Shown here: piece by piece, positions 1 through 5,280 of the stretch
Layout of the letters: every line of letters starts with the position of its first letter
Numbering within the stretch: the stretch's first letter is position 1
Source: Desulfonema limicola
GTDB taxonomy: Bacteria > Desulfobacterota > Desulfobacteria > Desulfobacterales > Desulfosalsimonadaceae
Assembly: GCA_020722245.1 (NCBI GenBank)
Contig: DYLE01000125.1
Location: forward strand, 1 to 7,108
Length of the DNA: 7,108 nt
Direction: 5' to 3'
Made by a program: the position numbers and the translations under genes
Notes under the pieces: generated by a model
Database searches by the model: none
Seen by the model: only the letters and a program-made list of their open reading frames with translations
What the model was told of the DNA's origin: nothing

Positions 1-116
1 TTACCACATTTGCGATAGTTGACCGATATGGTGCCCCGCCGGAAATCCCCCAAACCTGCCAGTTGTTCATGTAAATATTCCCTTTTTGATTCCAAAGCCT
101 TAATGTCATTTTCCAT
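1..116 (-). CDS. DUF6788-like protein, N-terminal part (cut by left window edge)
   Basis: Leftward reading frame starting at the ATG whose complement is 114-116 and running open to the edge; 38 complete codons are visible. It is preceded by a strong AGGAGG Shine-Dalgarno (complement of 121-126) at good spacing. The visible protein has a charged, probably helical N-terminus (MENDIKALESKREYLHEQL) followed by a turn and an RRGTISVNYRKCG segment. That layout, a short coiled helix and then a basic motif ending in YRKCG, resembles the start of DUF6788 proteins. These are small proteins, probably zinc-binding because a CxC-type continuation usually follows, and they are often encoded beside or fused to transposases. 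The cysteines that would confirm this lie outside the window. A consensus promoter and a perfect inverted repeat sit directly upstream. The family call is from memory of the motif and is moderate; that this is a real gene is better supported by start, ribosome site and promoter. Confidence 0.5.
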   Translation of the reverse strand, partial: MENDIKALESKREYLHEQLAGLGDFRRGTISVNYRKCG

Positions 117-123
117 ATCCCCT

Positions 124-161
124 CCTATTATCTGATTGTTTATAATCAATCAGATAATAGG
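124..161. repeat. Perfect 15-bp inverted repeat, likely operator
   Basis: Arms CCTATTATCTGATTG (124-138) and CAATCAGATAATAGG (147-161) are exact inverted copies separated by TTTATAAT. The right arm contains the -10 hexamer of the leftward promoter, and the left arm overlaps the last three bases of the Shine-Dalgarno of the leftward gene. Transcription from that promoter would start near 147, inside the repeat, so the mRNA would carry little more than one arm. A DNA operator therefore fits better than an RNA hairpin or terminator. The sequence is AT-rich and has no U tract after it. A transposon end is an alternative. Confidence 0.7.
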
Positions 162-182
162 CCAATTACTCACACTTGTCAA
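154..182 (-). promoter_or_regulatory. Sigma-70 promoter for the leftward DUF6788-like gene
   Basis: On the minus strand TTGACA (complement of 177-182) and TATTAT (complement of 154-159) are separated by exactly 17 bases. The -35 is a perfect match and the -10 has one mismatch. The predicted transcript begins near 147, about 30 bases before the ATG. The -10 lies inside the inverted repeat at 124-161, implying repression by a bound protein. The -35 falls in a sequence also found at 918-930 (GTCAACTnATAAT), so part of the promoter may have been supplied by a repeat. Confidence 0.65.
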
Positions 183-222
183 CTTATAATCATTTTTTTG
201 TCGCAGACCCCGTCCCTGAATT
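178..222. repeat. Upstream copy of a two-part repeat bracketing the toxin-antitoxin module
   Basis: Two blocks recur in the same order and orientation at 918-950: GTCAACTnATAAT (178-190 here, one mismatch) and CGTCCCTGAATT (211-222 here, identical). In this copy the blocks are separated by 20 bases of unrelated sequence including a T run; in the other copy by only 8. The second block at the downstream site is part of the right end of the structured element at 800-944, so this looks like a diverged or interrupted end of the same repeat type. Confidence 0.5.
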
Positions 223-226
223 CTGA

Positions 227-255
227 TTGACATGAAAGGCGAAAAAAACTATAAA
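227..255 (+). promoter_or_regulatory. Sigma-70 promoter of the toxin-antitoxin operon
   Basis: TTGACA at 227-232 and TATAAA at 250-255 are 17 bases apart, close to the housekeeping consensus. The transcript would begin near 262, giving a leader of almost 90 bases before the antitoxin ATG. The leader contains an 8-bp palindrome, GCGTACGC (330-337), immediately before the ribosome site. Antitoxins of this type usually repress their own promoter together with the toxin, but no operator overlapping the -10 is obvious. Confidence 0.6.
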
Positions 256-348
256 TATTTCTGATAAAATTAAATTTCTATCTCTGTGCTTTTAGCGCAT
301 TATCTGTATTTTCCCAAAAAGATGGAAAAGCGTACGCGAGGATATTCC

Positions 349-552
349 ATGGCGCAGATCCAATATATTTCTGATGAAAACAACAAGGTGACAGGGGTTA
401 TCGTGCCCATTGACCTGTGGCGGGAGATTGCCTCCGAAAAAGAGACGGCCTACCTTCTGAAAAGCAAAAAAATGAAGAAACGCCTGCTGGAAGCAAAAGA
501 CCGCAGGGGGGGCATTGCCTTTGACGACGCCTGCAAGAAGCTTGGAGTTTGA
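349..552 (+). CDS. Antitoxin of YoeB-type toxin-antitoxin module (Phd/YefM-like)
   Basis: A 67-residue protein. The ATG at 349 is chosen because GAGGA (338-342) lies six bases before it; the same frame extends upstream to a GTG at 286, but without a comparable ribosome site. The N-terminal half (QYISDENNKVTGVIVPIDLWREI, residues 5-27) reads as a short beta hairpin and helix, as in compact Phd/StbD-like antitoxins. ETAYLLKS followed by KKRLLEA (residues 32-49) matches the region through which YefM-type antitoxins wrap and block their toxin. Role inferred: neutralises the RNase encoded by the overlapping next gene and probably autoregulates the operon. It is shorter than E. coli YefM (over 80 residues), so the subfamily is uncertain. 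The partner makes the role secure. Confidence 0.8.
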   Translation: MAQIQYISDENNKVTGVIVPIDLWREIASEKETAYLLKSKKMKKRLLEAKDRRGGIAFDDACKKLGV

Positions 553-790
553 TCCTGCCGGATTTGAAGACCTTGCCTGGTGGATTGAAAAGGATCGCAA
601 GATTGCGTTGCGGATTATCAAGCTGATTAAAGAAGTCCAGCGGGACCCTTTCACCGGCACAGGAAAGCCGGAGCCTTTAAAGCATGAACTTTCCGGATGC
701 TGGTCCCGCCGTATCGATCGGGAACACCGGCTTGTCTATGAGGTCAGGGAGCGCAAAATTCGCATCCTGGCTTGTCGATACCACTATTAG
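542..790 (+). CDS. yoeB: YoeB (Txe/YoeB) family mRNA interferase toxin
   Basis: A ribosome-dependent endoribonuclease that cleaves mRNA in the A site and arrests translation when the antitoxin is degraded. From the TTG at 542 it has 82 residues, close to the 84 of E. coli YoeB. Family motifs are intact: WWIEKD (13-18), RDPFTGTGKPEPLKHELSG (34-52), WSRRIDREHRLVYEV (54-68) and the terminal CRYHY. The residues equivalent to E. coli Glu46, Arg65, His83 and Tyr84 are Glu44, Arg63, His81 and Tyr82, so the toxin looks catalytically competent. The start is uncertain because no ATG is available. TTG 542 matches the family N-terminus (M-E-F-D-P-A) and overlaps the antitoxin by 11 bases. TTG 515, behind a G-rich stretch at 505-512, would add nine residues. 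Either overlap implies translational coupling, keeping antitoxin in excess. Confidence 0.92.
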   Translation: MEFDPAGFEDLAWWIEKDRKIALRIIKLIKEVQRDPFTGTGKPEPLKHELSGCWSRRIDREHRLVYEVRERKIRILACRYHY

Positions 791-799
791 TCGAGATGG

Positions 800-944
800 G
801 GGACGTATATCTGATTATAAGTTTTATTCCTTTGGCAAGAATATGGCGCAACGCACCCGGAGCATCTATTCTTGACTGACGCGGCATAACGCATCTCTAT
901 CATGCGAAATGCCACCCGTCAACTAATAATATGATATACGTCCC
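800..944. repeat. 145-bp element with 24-nt inverted ends and two internal hairpins
   Basis: The ends are inverted copies. Left arm 800-823 reads GGGACGTATATC then TGATTATAAGTT; right arm 921-944, read on the opposite strand, has GGGACGTATATC then ATATTATTAGTT (21 of 24 identical). Inside are two further dyads: CAAGAATA (836-843) with TATTCTTG (867-874), and GGCATAACGCAT (883-894) with ATGCGAAATGCC (902-913). The latter forms two 5-bp stems around a 2x2 A/A internal loop and closes on a 7-base loop. Together they can fold as an outer stem with two side hairpins. No open frame of note lies inside. It starts ten bases after the toxin stop codon. It resembles a MITE or a REP-type palindromic element; a structured RNA is an alternative. 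No target-site duplication is evident. Confidence 0.55.
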
Positions 945-950
945 TGAATT
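918..950. repeat. Downstream copy of the two-part repeat bracketing the toxin-antitoxin module
   Basis: GTCAACTnATAAT (918-930) and CGTCCCTGAATT (939-950) repeat the blocks at 178-222 in direct orientation. This copy overlaps the right arm of the 145-bp structured element and extends a few bases past it. The left arm of that element shares the inner part of the sequence but not the CTGAATT extension, so the right end is the better preserved or longer end. Confidence 0.5.
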
Positions 951-1006
951 TCCTCATATTTGTTATCGAGCTGTACCCTATTTCATGATCACCTTTTCCC
1001 TGTCGA

Positions 1007-1053
1007 TCAAAAGAACATCTTTTATCACGTAGAAATTTTTTAAGTTCTTTTGA
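1007..1053. repeat. 10-bp inverted repeat downstream of the DUF1902 gene
   Basis: TCAAAAGAAC (1007-1016) and GTTCTTTTGA (1044-1053) are perfect inverted copies with 27 bases between them, lying just after the stop codon of the leftward gene ending at 1058. The long AT-rich loop and lack of a trailing U run make it a poor intrinsic terminator. It could stabilise the 3' end of the transcript or be chance in AT-rich DNA. Nothing else coding is seen between 791 and 1057 on either strand. Confidence 0.35.
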
Positions 1054-1057
1054 AAAA

Positions 1058-1303
1058 TCAGGCAGCCCCTGTTTTCCGCTGAGCGATTTCAAATCTTCTG
1101 GTTAATACTTCAAAAGGGACCTCATATTCCTGATTACCTTCGTTTAACTCCATAAGTTCGGGGATTATTATCTTTAATTTTCCAACAAGACCCTCAAATG
1201 TATCAGCTTCGGTTGCAAGTCCGGCAACATCGTCACTGGTAGCAACCCAAACATTGGCTTCTTCATCCCATTCCGCTCTTACAAATAATGGTTTATTTGT
1301 CAT
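1058..1303 (-). CDS. DUF1902 (HicB-like antitoxin) family protein
   Basis: An 81-residue soluble protein. The ATG (complement of 1301-1303) has a GAGGAA ribosome site about six bases upstream. The sequence fits DUF1902 throughout: VRAEWDEEANVWVATSDDVAGLATEADTF (residues 8-36) forms the beta sheet typical of HicB-like partial RNase H folds, and KLKIIIPELMELN (residues 42-54) follows. The family is commonly found next to HicA-type toxins and is presumed to act as their antitoxin, but biochemical evidence is thin. No HicA-like frame (small protein with a conserved GSH motif) is seen on either side within the window, so this copy seems to be an orphan. It lies in AT-rich accessory DNA after the YoeB module, transcribed towards it. 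Family call is firm; function inferred. Confidence 0.82.
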   Translation of the reverse strand: MTNKPLFVRAEWDEEANVWVATSDDVAGLATEADTFEGLVGKLKIIIPELMELNEGNQEYEVPFEVLTRRFEIAQRKTGAA

Positions 1304-1450
1304 ATGACTTCCTCGATTAATGGATAAATAGAAATTAAAAACGGGACGTTGTTGACAATTTGTACAAACTAAAACTCCATATTTTCAATATGCGCAATCG
1401 CCGATAAGCTGGCGGCGCTCATCAACAAATAATCCTGCTGCCCGATTTGT
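1304..1450. other. Spacer with clustered small dyads between DUF1902 gene and pfp
   Basis: This stretch is upstream of the DUF1902 gene and downstream of pfp, both leftward. It holds three short dyads in a row: TTGT-TG-ACAA (1349-1358), the palindrome TTTGTACAAA (1359-1368), and CATATT-TTC-AATATG (1378-1392). They lie 46-90 bases upstream of the DUF1902 ATG, where a promoter and operator would be expected. On the minus strand TTGTCA (complement of 1353-1358) could be a -35, but no good -10 follows at the right distance. A GC-rich weak stem around 1397-1420 follows pfp but lacks a U tract, so no convincing terminator is called. Confidence 0.35.
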
Positions 1451-3568
1451 TTAATCCTTGTCCGTGTTCGGCCGGTCCAGGTCGTTTAAGGCCAGGGTCA
1501 AGGGGCGGGAATCCGCGCCGTTTTCGGAAAGAAGATGGATGGGGCCGGGATTCCGGTAATCGTCGGGCCCGGCATTTGCGGCCAGCCATTTTTTCCGCAG
1601 GGCCTTGACCACCTTGAAGGCGGGGGACTCGACATCCACAAGGGCGCGTTCTAAAACCAGCTCCAGCTTCCCCTTTCGGTCCTCCAGGTGCATGAGCGGC
1701 GCAATGGGAATACCCATGGGCTCCCAGTGAGGGAAGCCTTTTTCCAGGTTTTTGATCGCCGCCATCTGCCCGGTCGCCTGATTGGCGATCAGGGAAAAAA
1801 CAGTCAGTCCCAGGTTGTAGGCATAGGTGCAGTCAAACCAGGAGGGATCATTCCCCCTGCCGTCGTACCCGTAGAAGTGGTTCTGGGTTTTAAACTTGGG
1901 AACAGAGGCCTGAAACACCTTCAGGATGGCGGCCGGAACAGCGTCCGCATCCCTGATGACCCCGGACCGGACAAGCTCCTGGGTTAGTGTTTTAATGGAG
2001 ACGATGCTGTTTTTGACCTGAAGGAACGGATCATTGGTTCCATAGTTGGCAAACAGCAGCGGTCCGTAGGTGCCCGGGTTGAGCCCTTCCTTTTCAAGGG
2101 TTTTTTTATACCAGTCCGGCTTTATGCCGATCTTATACTCCCCCCGCTCCTGAAGGATTTTCAGGTAATCCGTGACCAGCCCCATGATCACCTCTTCGGT
2201 TTGCACCTGGGAGAACTGAAAGTTCCCGTGGCTGTCCCGTTCGGTCAGCAGCCCTTCCTGAAAAAACGCCGGAATATCATTAAACAGGTCGTCATCCCGG
2301 GTGTTCCAGACCGAGAAGGTCTTATCCTCCCGGGAAAGCCGTGCCAGGCGGCGCAGGTAATCCAGCTTGTCTTCAAGGGTGACAAAGTCGGAATGAAAAT
2401 CCGTGTCGTGGGTCTGGTTGTACTCGGCGATAATGGTGTTGAGTTTGATGATGAACACCTGGATTTCGTTGATAAACTCTAAAATTCCCTCGGGAATGAT
2501 GATCACCCCGTAGTTCTTGCCCACGGCCGCCCGCCGAACGATCCCGTCGCAGATGATTCGGGACAGGTTCCGAAGGGTCATGCCGTAAGCGGTATAATCG
2601 ATGCTTCCCTGTTTTTTGGCCTTTTCAATCCGGTCCACATCGATATAATCGGCAAGCTCTTCTCCGATCAGGATGATGTTCGGATGCACCTGAAGCGCCA
2701 CCTCCAGGCCGAGGTGGCTGGCCACCCGGCCCATCACCTTGCAGACATGCCAGTATTTGACATCCGAGCTGCAGTCGTTGCACAGGTTGCTGATGTTTTG
2801 CGCAAACGCCCTGGCCGCGGTATGAAACCCGAAGGATATGGCGCACAGCACGTTTGAATTCTTATCCCTGACCTGAATATCGCCGTCGATGGTCTTGGGC
2901 ACCCCGATCACCTGGATGTTGTCGTGATAAAGCTCCTGGGCAAGAAAGGCCGCGTTGGTGTTTGAATCATCCCCGCCGACAATGACCAGGGCGTCGATTC
3001 CTCGTTTTTTGCAGTTTTCCCTGGCAAGCCGCATTTTTTTTTCAGAATCGATTTTGGTCCGTCCGGTTTTGATCATGGAAAATCCGCCGAGGTTGCGGTG
3101 GGCGTCCACCATCTCTGCGGTCAGTTCGATCACCTCGTTTTCAAGTATGCCGTCCGGCCCCAGAATAAACCCGAACAGCCGGCTGTTCGGGTTTGCGGCT
3201 TTCATGGCATCAAACAGCCCGGCGATGACATTGTGCCCGCCCGGGGCCGGCCCGCCTGAAAACACGATGCCGATCCTTCTTTCTTTTTTAAAACCGCGCA
3301 AAAATTTTTCATCGACGGAATCAACCCCCGTCACCCGCTGCACGGCGTTGTGGATGATGTCCGGAAGCTTTTCTTTGGCCGTGGGATGGATCTGAAATTC
3401 ATAACGGAGATCATCTTCAAGCCGGGTGCAGGCATGCTTAAAGACATCGCAGATCTCGGGTTTAAAGCGCAGCCGTTCCTGCAAGGCCGAGGTATTGGAG
3501 GTGGTGGTCAGTTTGACCGTAGGATGGTTTAACAAGACTTCCGGATCGATTGCTTTGGGGTTTGTCAT
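1451..3568 (-). CDS. pfp: Pyrophosphate-dependent phosphofructokinase, long plant-beta-like type
   Basis: Catalyses reversible, PPi-dependent phosphorylation of fructose 6-phosphate to fructose 1,6-bisphosphate in cytosolic glycolysis/gluconeogenesis. The 705-residue frame starts at the ATG whose complement is 3566-3568, chosen for the AGGAAAG ribosome site just upstream; an ATG 21 codons earlier (3631) has only a weak site. Visible motifs: GGPAPGG (105-111, phosphate loop), GGDDSN (198-203, the second Asp marking PPi rather than ATP use), PKTIDGD (224-230, catalytic Asp and PPi-binding Lys), MGR (279-281, sugar phosphate), IIPEG (357-361), YGYDGRG (566-572) and DDYRNPGP (669-676). The C-terminus resembles the plant beta subunit. 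At 705 residues it exceeds the roughly 550-570 of most relatives; about 75 residues around 484-560 look inserted. It is divergent from the kinase gene. A perfect 28-bp palindrome lies in the codons for NPNSRLFGF (residues 126-134). Confidence 0.93.
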   Translation of the reverse strand: MTNPKAIDPEVLLNHPTVKLTTTSNTSALQERLRFKPEICDVFKHACTRLEDDLRYEFQIHPTAKEKLPDIIHNAVQRVTGVDSVDEKFLRGFKKERRIGIVFSGGPAPGGHNVIAGLFDAMKAANPNSRLFGFILGPDGILENEVIELTAEMVDAHRNLGGFSMIKTGRTKIDSEKKMRLARENCKKRGIDALVIVGGDDSNTNAAFLAQELYHDNIQVIGVPKTIDGDIQVRDKNSNVLCAISFGFHTAARAFAQNISNLCNDCSSDVKYWHVCKVMGRVASHLGLEVALQVHPNIILIGEELADYIDVDRIEKAKKQGSIDYTAYGMTLRNLSRIICDGIVRRAAVGKNYGVIIIPEGILEFINEIQVFIIKLNTIIAEYNQTHDTDFHSDFVTLEDKLDYLRRLARLSREDKTFSVWNTRDDDLFNDIPAFFQEGLLTERDSHGNFQFSQVQTEEVIMGLVTDYLKILQERGEYKIGIKPDWYKKTLEKEGLNPGTYGPLLFANYGTNDPFLQVKNSIVSIKTLTQELVRSGVIRDADAVPAAILKVFQASVPKFKTQNHFYGYDGRGNDPSWFDCTYAYNLGLTVFSLIANQATGQMAAIKNLEKGFPHWEPMGIPIAPLMHLEDRKGKLELVLERALVDVESPAFKVVKALRKKWLAANAGPDDYRNPGPIHLLSENGADSRPLTLALNDLDRPNTDKD
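3167..3194. repeat. Perfect 28-bp palindrome inside pfp
   Basis: AAACCCGAACAGCC (3167-3180) is followed at once by its exact reverse complement GGCTGTTCGGGTTT (3181-3194), with no spacer. As a result the peptide NPNSRLFGF is encoded on both strands. In mRNA it would fold to a stem of about 12 GC-containing pairs closed by a CCGG loop. It lies about 370 bases into the leftward gene. The reading frame is unbroken, so if it arose by a copying event it was tolerated. Confidence 0.9.
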
Positions 3569-3750
3569 GGCTTTCCTTTTACTTAAAATCGTTTGCAATT
3601 TTTTGGTTTTTGATATATATGTCTTTATCATATTCCGTCTGTAAAATCAACACTTCGGAACCTTTCGAAATTATCGCAAAACAGAAAAAGCCGGAATCCT
3701 TAGGACGGAATGCTGGGGACTGGGCTGCAAATCACCCATAAGGTATGGCC
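3569..3750. promoter_or_regulatory. Divergent control region between pfp and the hybrid kinase
   Basis: Both flanking genes must be transcribed outward from this stretch. An inverted pair of 8-mers, ATTCCGTC (3632-3639) and GACGGAAT (3704-3711), is separated by 64 bases, and a small palindrome TTTCGAAA lies between (3663-3670). On the minus strand TATGAT (complement of 3627-3632) is a plausible -10 for pfp overlapping the first 8-mer, but its -35 is poor. The inverted pair could be binding sites of a shared regulator. No confident promoter for the kinase is visible. Confidence 0.35.
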
Positions 3751-5259
3751 ATGGAAATAAAGGGGGAAAATTTATCTACCGTCCTATCCTCCATCGGAGA
3801 CCATGTGAGCATGATGGATCGGGACCTGAATATCATCTGGGCGAATGAAACCGCAAAAAGGATGTTCGGCGACGATATTCTGGGCCGGAAATGCTACGAG
3901 GTGTATCATGGACGGAAGGTGCCGTGCGAACCCTATCCCTGCATTACCTTAAGAGCGTTTCAGAATGGAAAGACCCACCAGCACGAGACCGTGGTGGTGG
4001 ATAGAAATGCAAACCGATTGAATTTCCACTGCACGGCAAGCGTTGCGTTGAAGGATGAAAAGGGCGTTCCGTTGGCGGTGATCGAGGTTTCAAAGGATTT
4101 GACCCAGGCGAAAAGGCTGGAGGCCCGGATACGCCGGGCCCAGAAAATGGATGCGGTCAAAACCCTGGCCGGGGGCATCGCCCATGATTTCAACAATGTG
4201 CTCGGCATTATTGTCGGCAATACGGAGCTGGCCTTGTCCGCGCTGGAGAAGCTTCCGGAGTGGACCCCGCTTGGGGCCTGGCTTGATGAGATCAAAACCG
4301 CGTCCATGCGGGCCAAGGATATTGTCGACCGGGTCCTGGCCTGTGCCGGCATCGGCGAGGAAAAAAAGGAGCCGATCCATATCCTTCCGGTGGTCGAAGC
4401 CTCCCTTAAGCGCCTGAAAATAATGATTCCGCCGTCTATTGAACTCAGGCCGGATATCTCCATCAGCCATGACAAGGTGTATACAGCTCCGGCTCAGATC
4501 CATCAAATCCTGATACACCTATGCACCAACGCAGGCCAGGCCATGGGGGATAAGGGAGGGGTGCTGGAAGTCCGCCTGGACAATGTGGTCATCGATACGT
4601 CGTCCGTTCAAGAGGTGCCCGGGTTGGCGCCGGGGCGTTATGCAAGGCTTATGGTCGCGGATACCGGTCCCGGCATAACCCCTGAGGTCATCGAGCATAT
4701 TTTTGAACCCTATTACACCACGCATCCATCGCGATCCGGGTTGGGGCTTTGGGTTGTTTACGGCATCGTCAAAACCCTTGCAGGGGAGATATCCGTGGAG
4801 AGTGACTCCGACAGGGGTGCCCGGTTTATGGTATGGCTGCCGGTGTCGGAAGAACGGGCGCAACCTCGTGAAGCGGCGAACCTTGCCAAAGGGACAGCGC
4901 ATATCCTTTTCGTGGACGACGAACCCTCCCTTGTTCAACTGGGAAAGCAAATGCTGGAAGCGTTGGGGTACGGGGCGGAGGCATGCGTAAGTTCGTTGGA
5001 GGCCCTGGAACGGTTTAAAGCCGATCCGGACCGGTTTGACCTGGTGATCACTGACCTGAGTATGCCGGATATGGCCGGAAACATGCTTGCTGCGGAAATT
5101 TTAAAAATCAGACCGGATATGCCGATAATCCTCTGTTCCGGTTACACCCGGCTGATCGAAAAGGAGGTTTCCTTTCAAAAAGGTTTTCGGGCGCTTATGG
5201 CCAAGCCGATTCAAATGGCCGATCTTGCGCAAACCATACGAAGGGTGCTGGACGGTTAG
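3751..5259 (+). CDS. Soluble hybrid histidine kinase (PAS-HisKA-HATPase-receiver)
   Basis: Cytosolic sensor kinase of 502 residues with no membrane segment or signal peptide. ATG 3751 is preferred because AAGG (3740-3743) lies seven bases upstream; ATG 3745 in the same frame would sit almost on the ribosome site. Order: PAS sensor (about 8-120), HisKA with LAGGIAHDFNN (His145 phosphorylated), HATPase with Asn260 (N box), ADTGPGI (Asp304), FEPYYTT and GLGL (330-333), then a receiver at about 383-500 with acidic pair Asp389-Asp390, phospho-acceptor Asp435, Ser463 and Lys485. All catalytic residues are present. The PAS has a cysteine cluster, Cys48, Cys59 and Cys64, in CYEVYHGRKVPCEPYPC, suggesting redox, metal or cofactor sensing (inference). 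The terminal receiver has no output domain, so it should pass phosphate to another protein or act as a phosphate sink. It is divergent from pfp and convergent with the sigma-54 regulator; the cognate target is not identifiable here. Confidence 0.93.
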   Translation: MEIKGENLSTVLSSIGDHVSMMDRDLNIIWANETAKRMFGDDILGRKCYEVYHGRKVPCEPYPCITLRAFQNGKTHQHETVVVDRNANRLNFHCTASVALKDEKGVPLAVIEVSKDLTQAKRLEARIRRAQKMDAVKTLAGGIAHDFNNVLGIIVGNTELALSALEKLPEWTPLGAWLDEIKTASMRAKDIVDRVLACAGIGEEKKEPIHILPVVEASLKRLKIMIPPSIELRPDISISHDKVYTAPAQIHQILIHLCTNAGQAMGDKGGVLEVRLDNVVIDTSSVQEVPGLAPGRYARLMVADTGPGITPEVIEHIFEPYYTTHPSRSGLGLWVVYGIVKTLAGEISVESDSDRGARFMVWLPVSEERAQPREAANLAKGTAHILFVDDEPSLVQLGKQMLEALGYGAEACVSSLEALERFKADPDRFDLVITDLSMPDMAGNMLAAEILKIRPDMPIILCSGYTRLIEKEVSFQKGFRALMAKPIQMADLAQTIRRVLDG

Positions 5260-5280
5260 TATTCATTTTTCCTGCGGGTT

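Noticed and set aside
286..348. Longer antitoxin frame beginning at GTG 286
   Set aside because: It has no ribosome site, the added residues do not resemble the family, and ATG 349 has a well-placed GAGGA.
1343..1356. A further copy of the GGGACGT...GTTGAC repeat
   Set aside because: Only GGGACGT and GTTGAC are shared and their spacing differs, so it cannot be separated from chance.
2955..3395. 146-codon rightward frame opposite pfp containing NPNSRLFGF
   Set aside because: It is a shadow frame; the shared peptide arises from the perfect palindrome at 3167-3194, not from homology.
3714..3730. Possible sigma-54 promoter (GG-N10-GC) before the kinase gene
   Set aside because: Only the GG/GC spacing fits; most other consensus positions mismatch, and the transcript would start about ten bases before the ATG.
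4122..4140. 7-bp GC-rich inverted repeat (GGCCCGG/CCGGGCC) in the kinase gene
   Set aside because: Short, in GC-rich codons for a linker helix, and common by chance at this composition.
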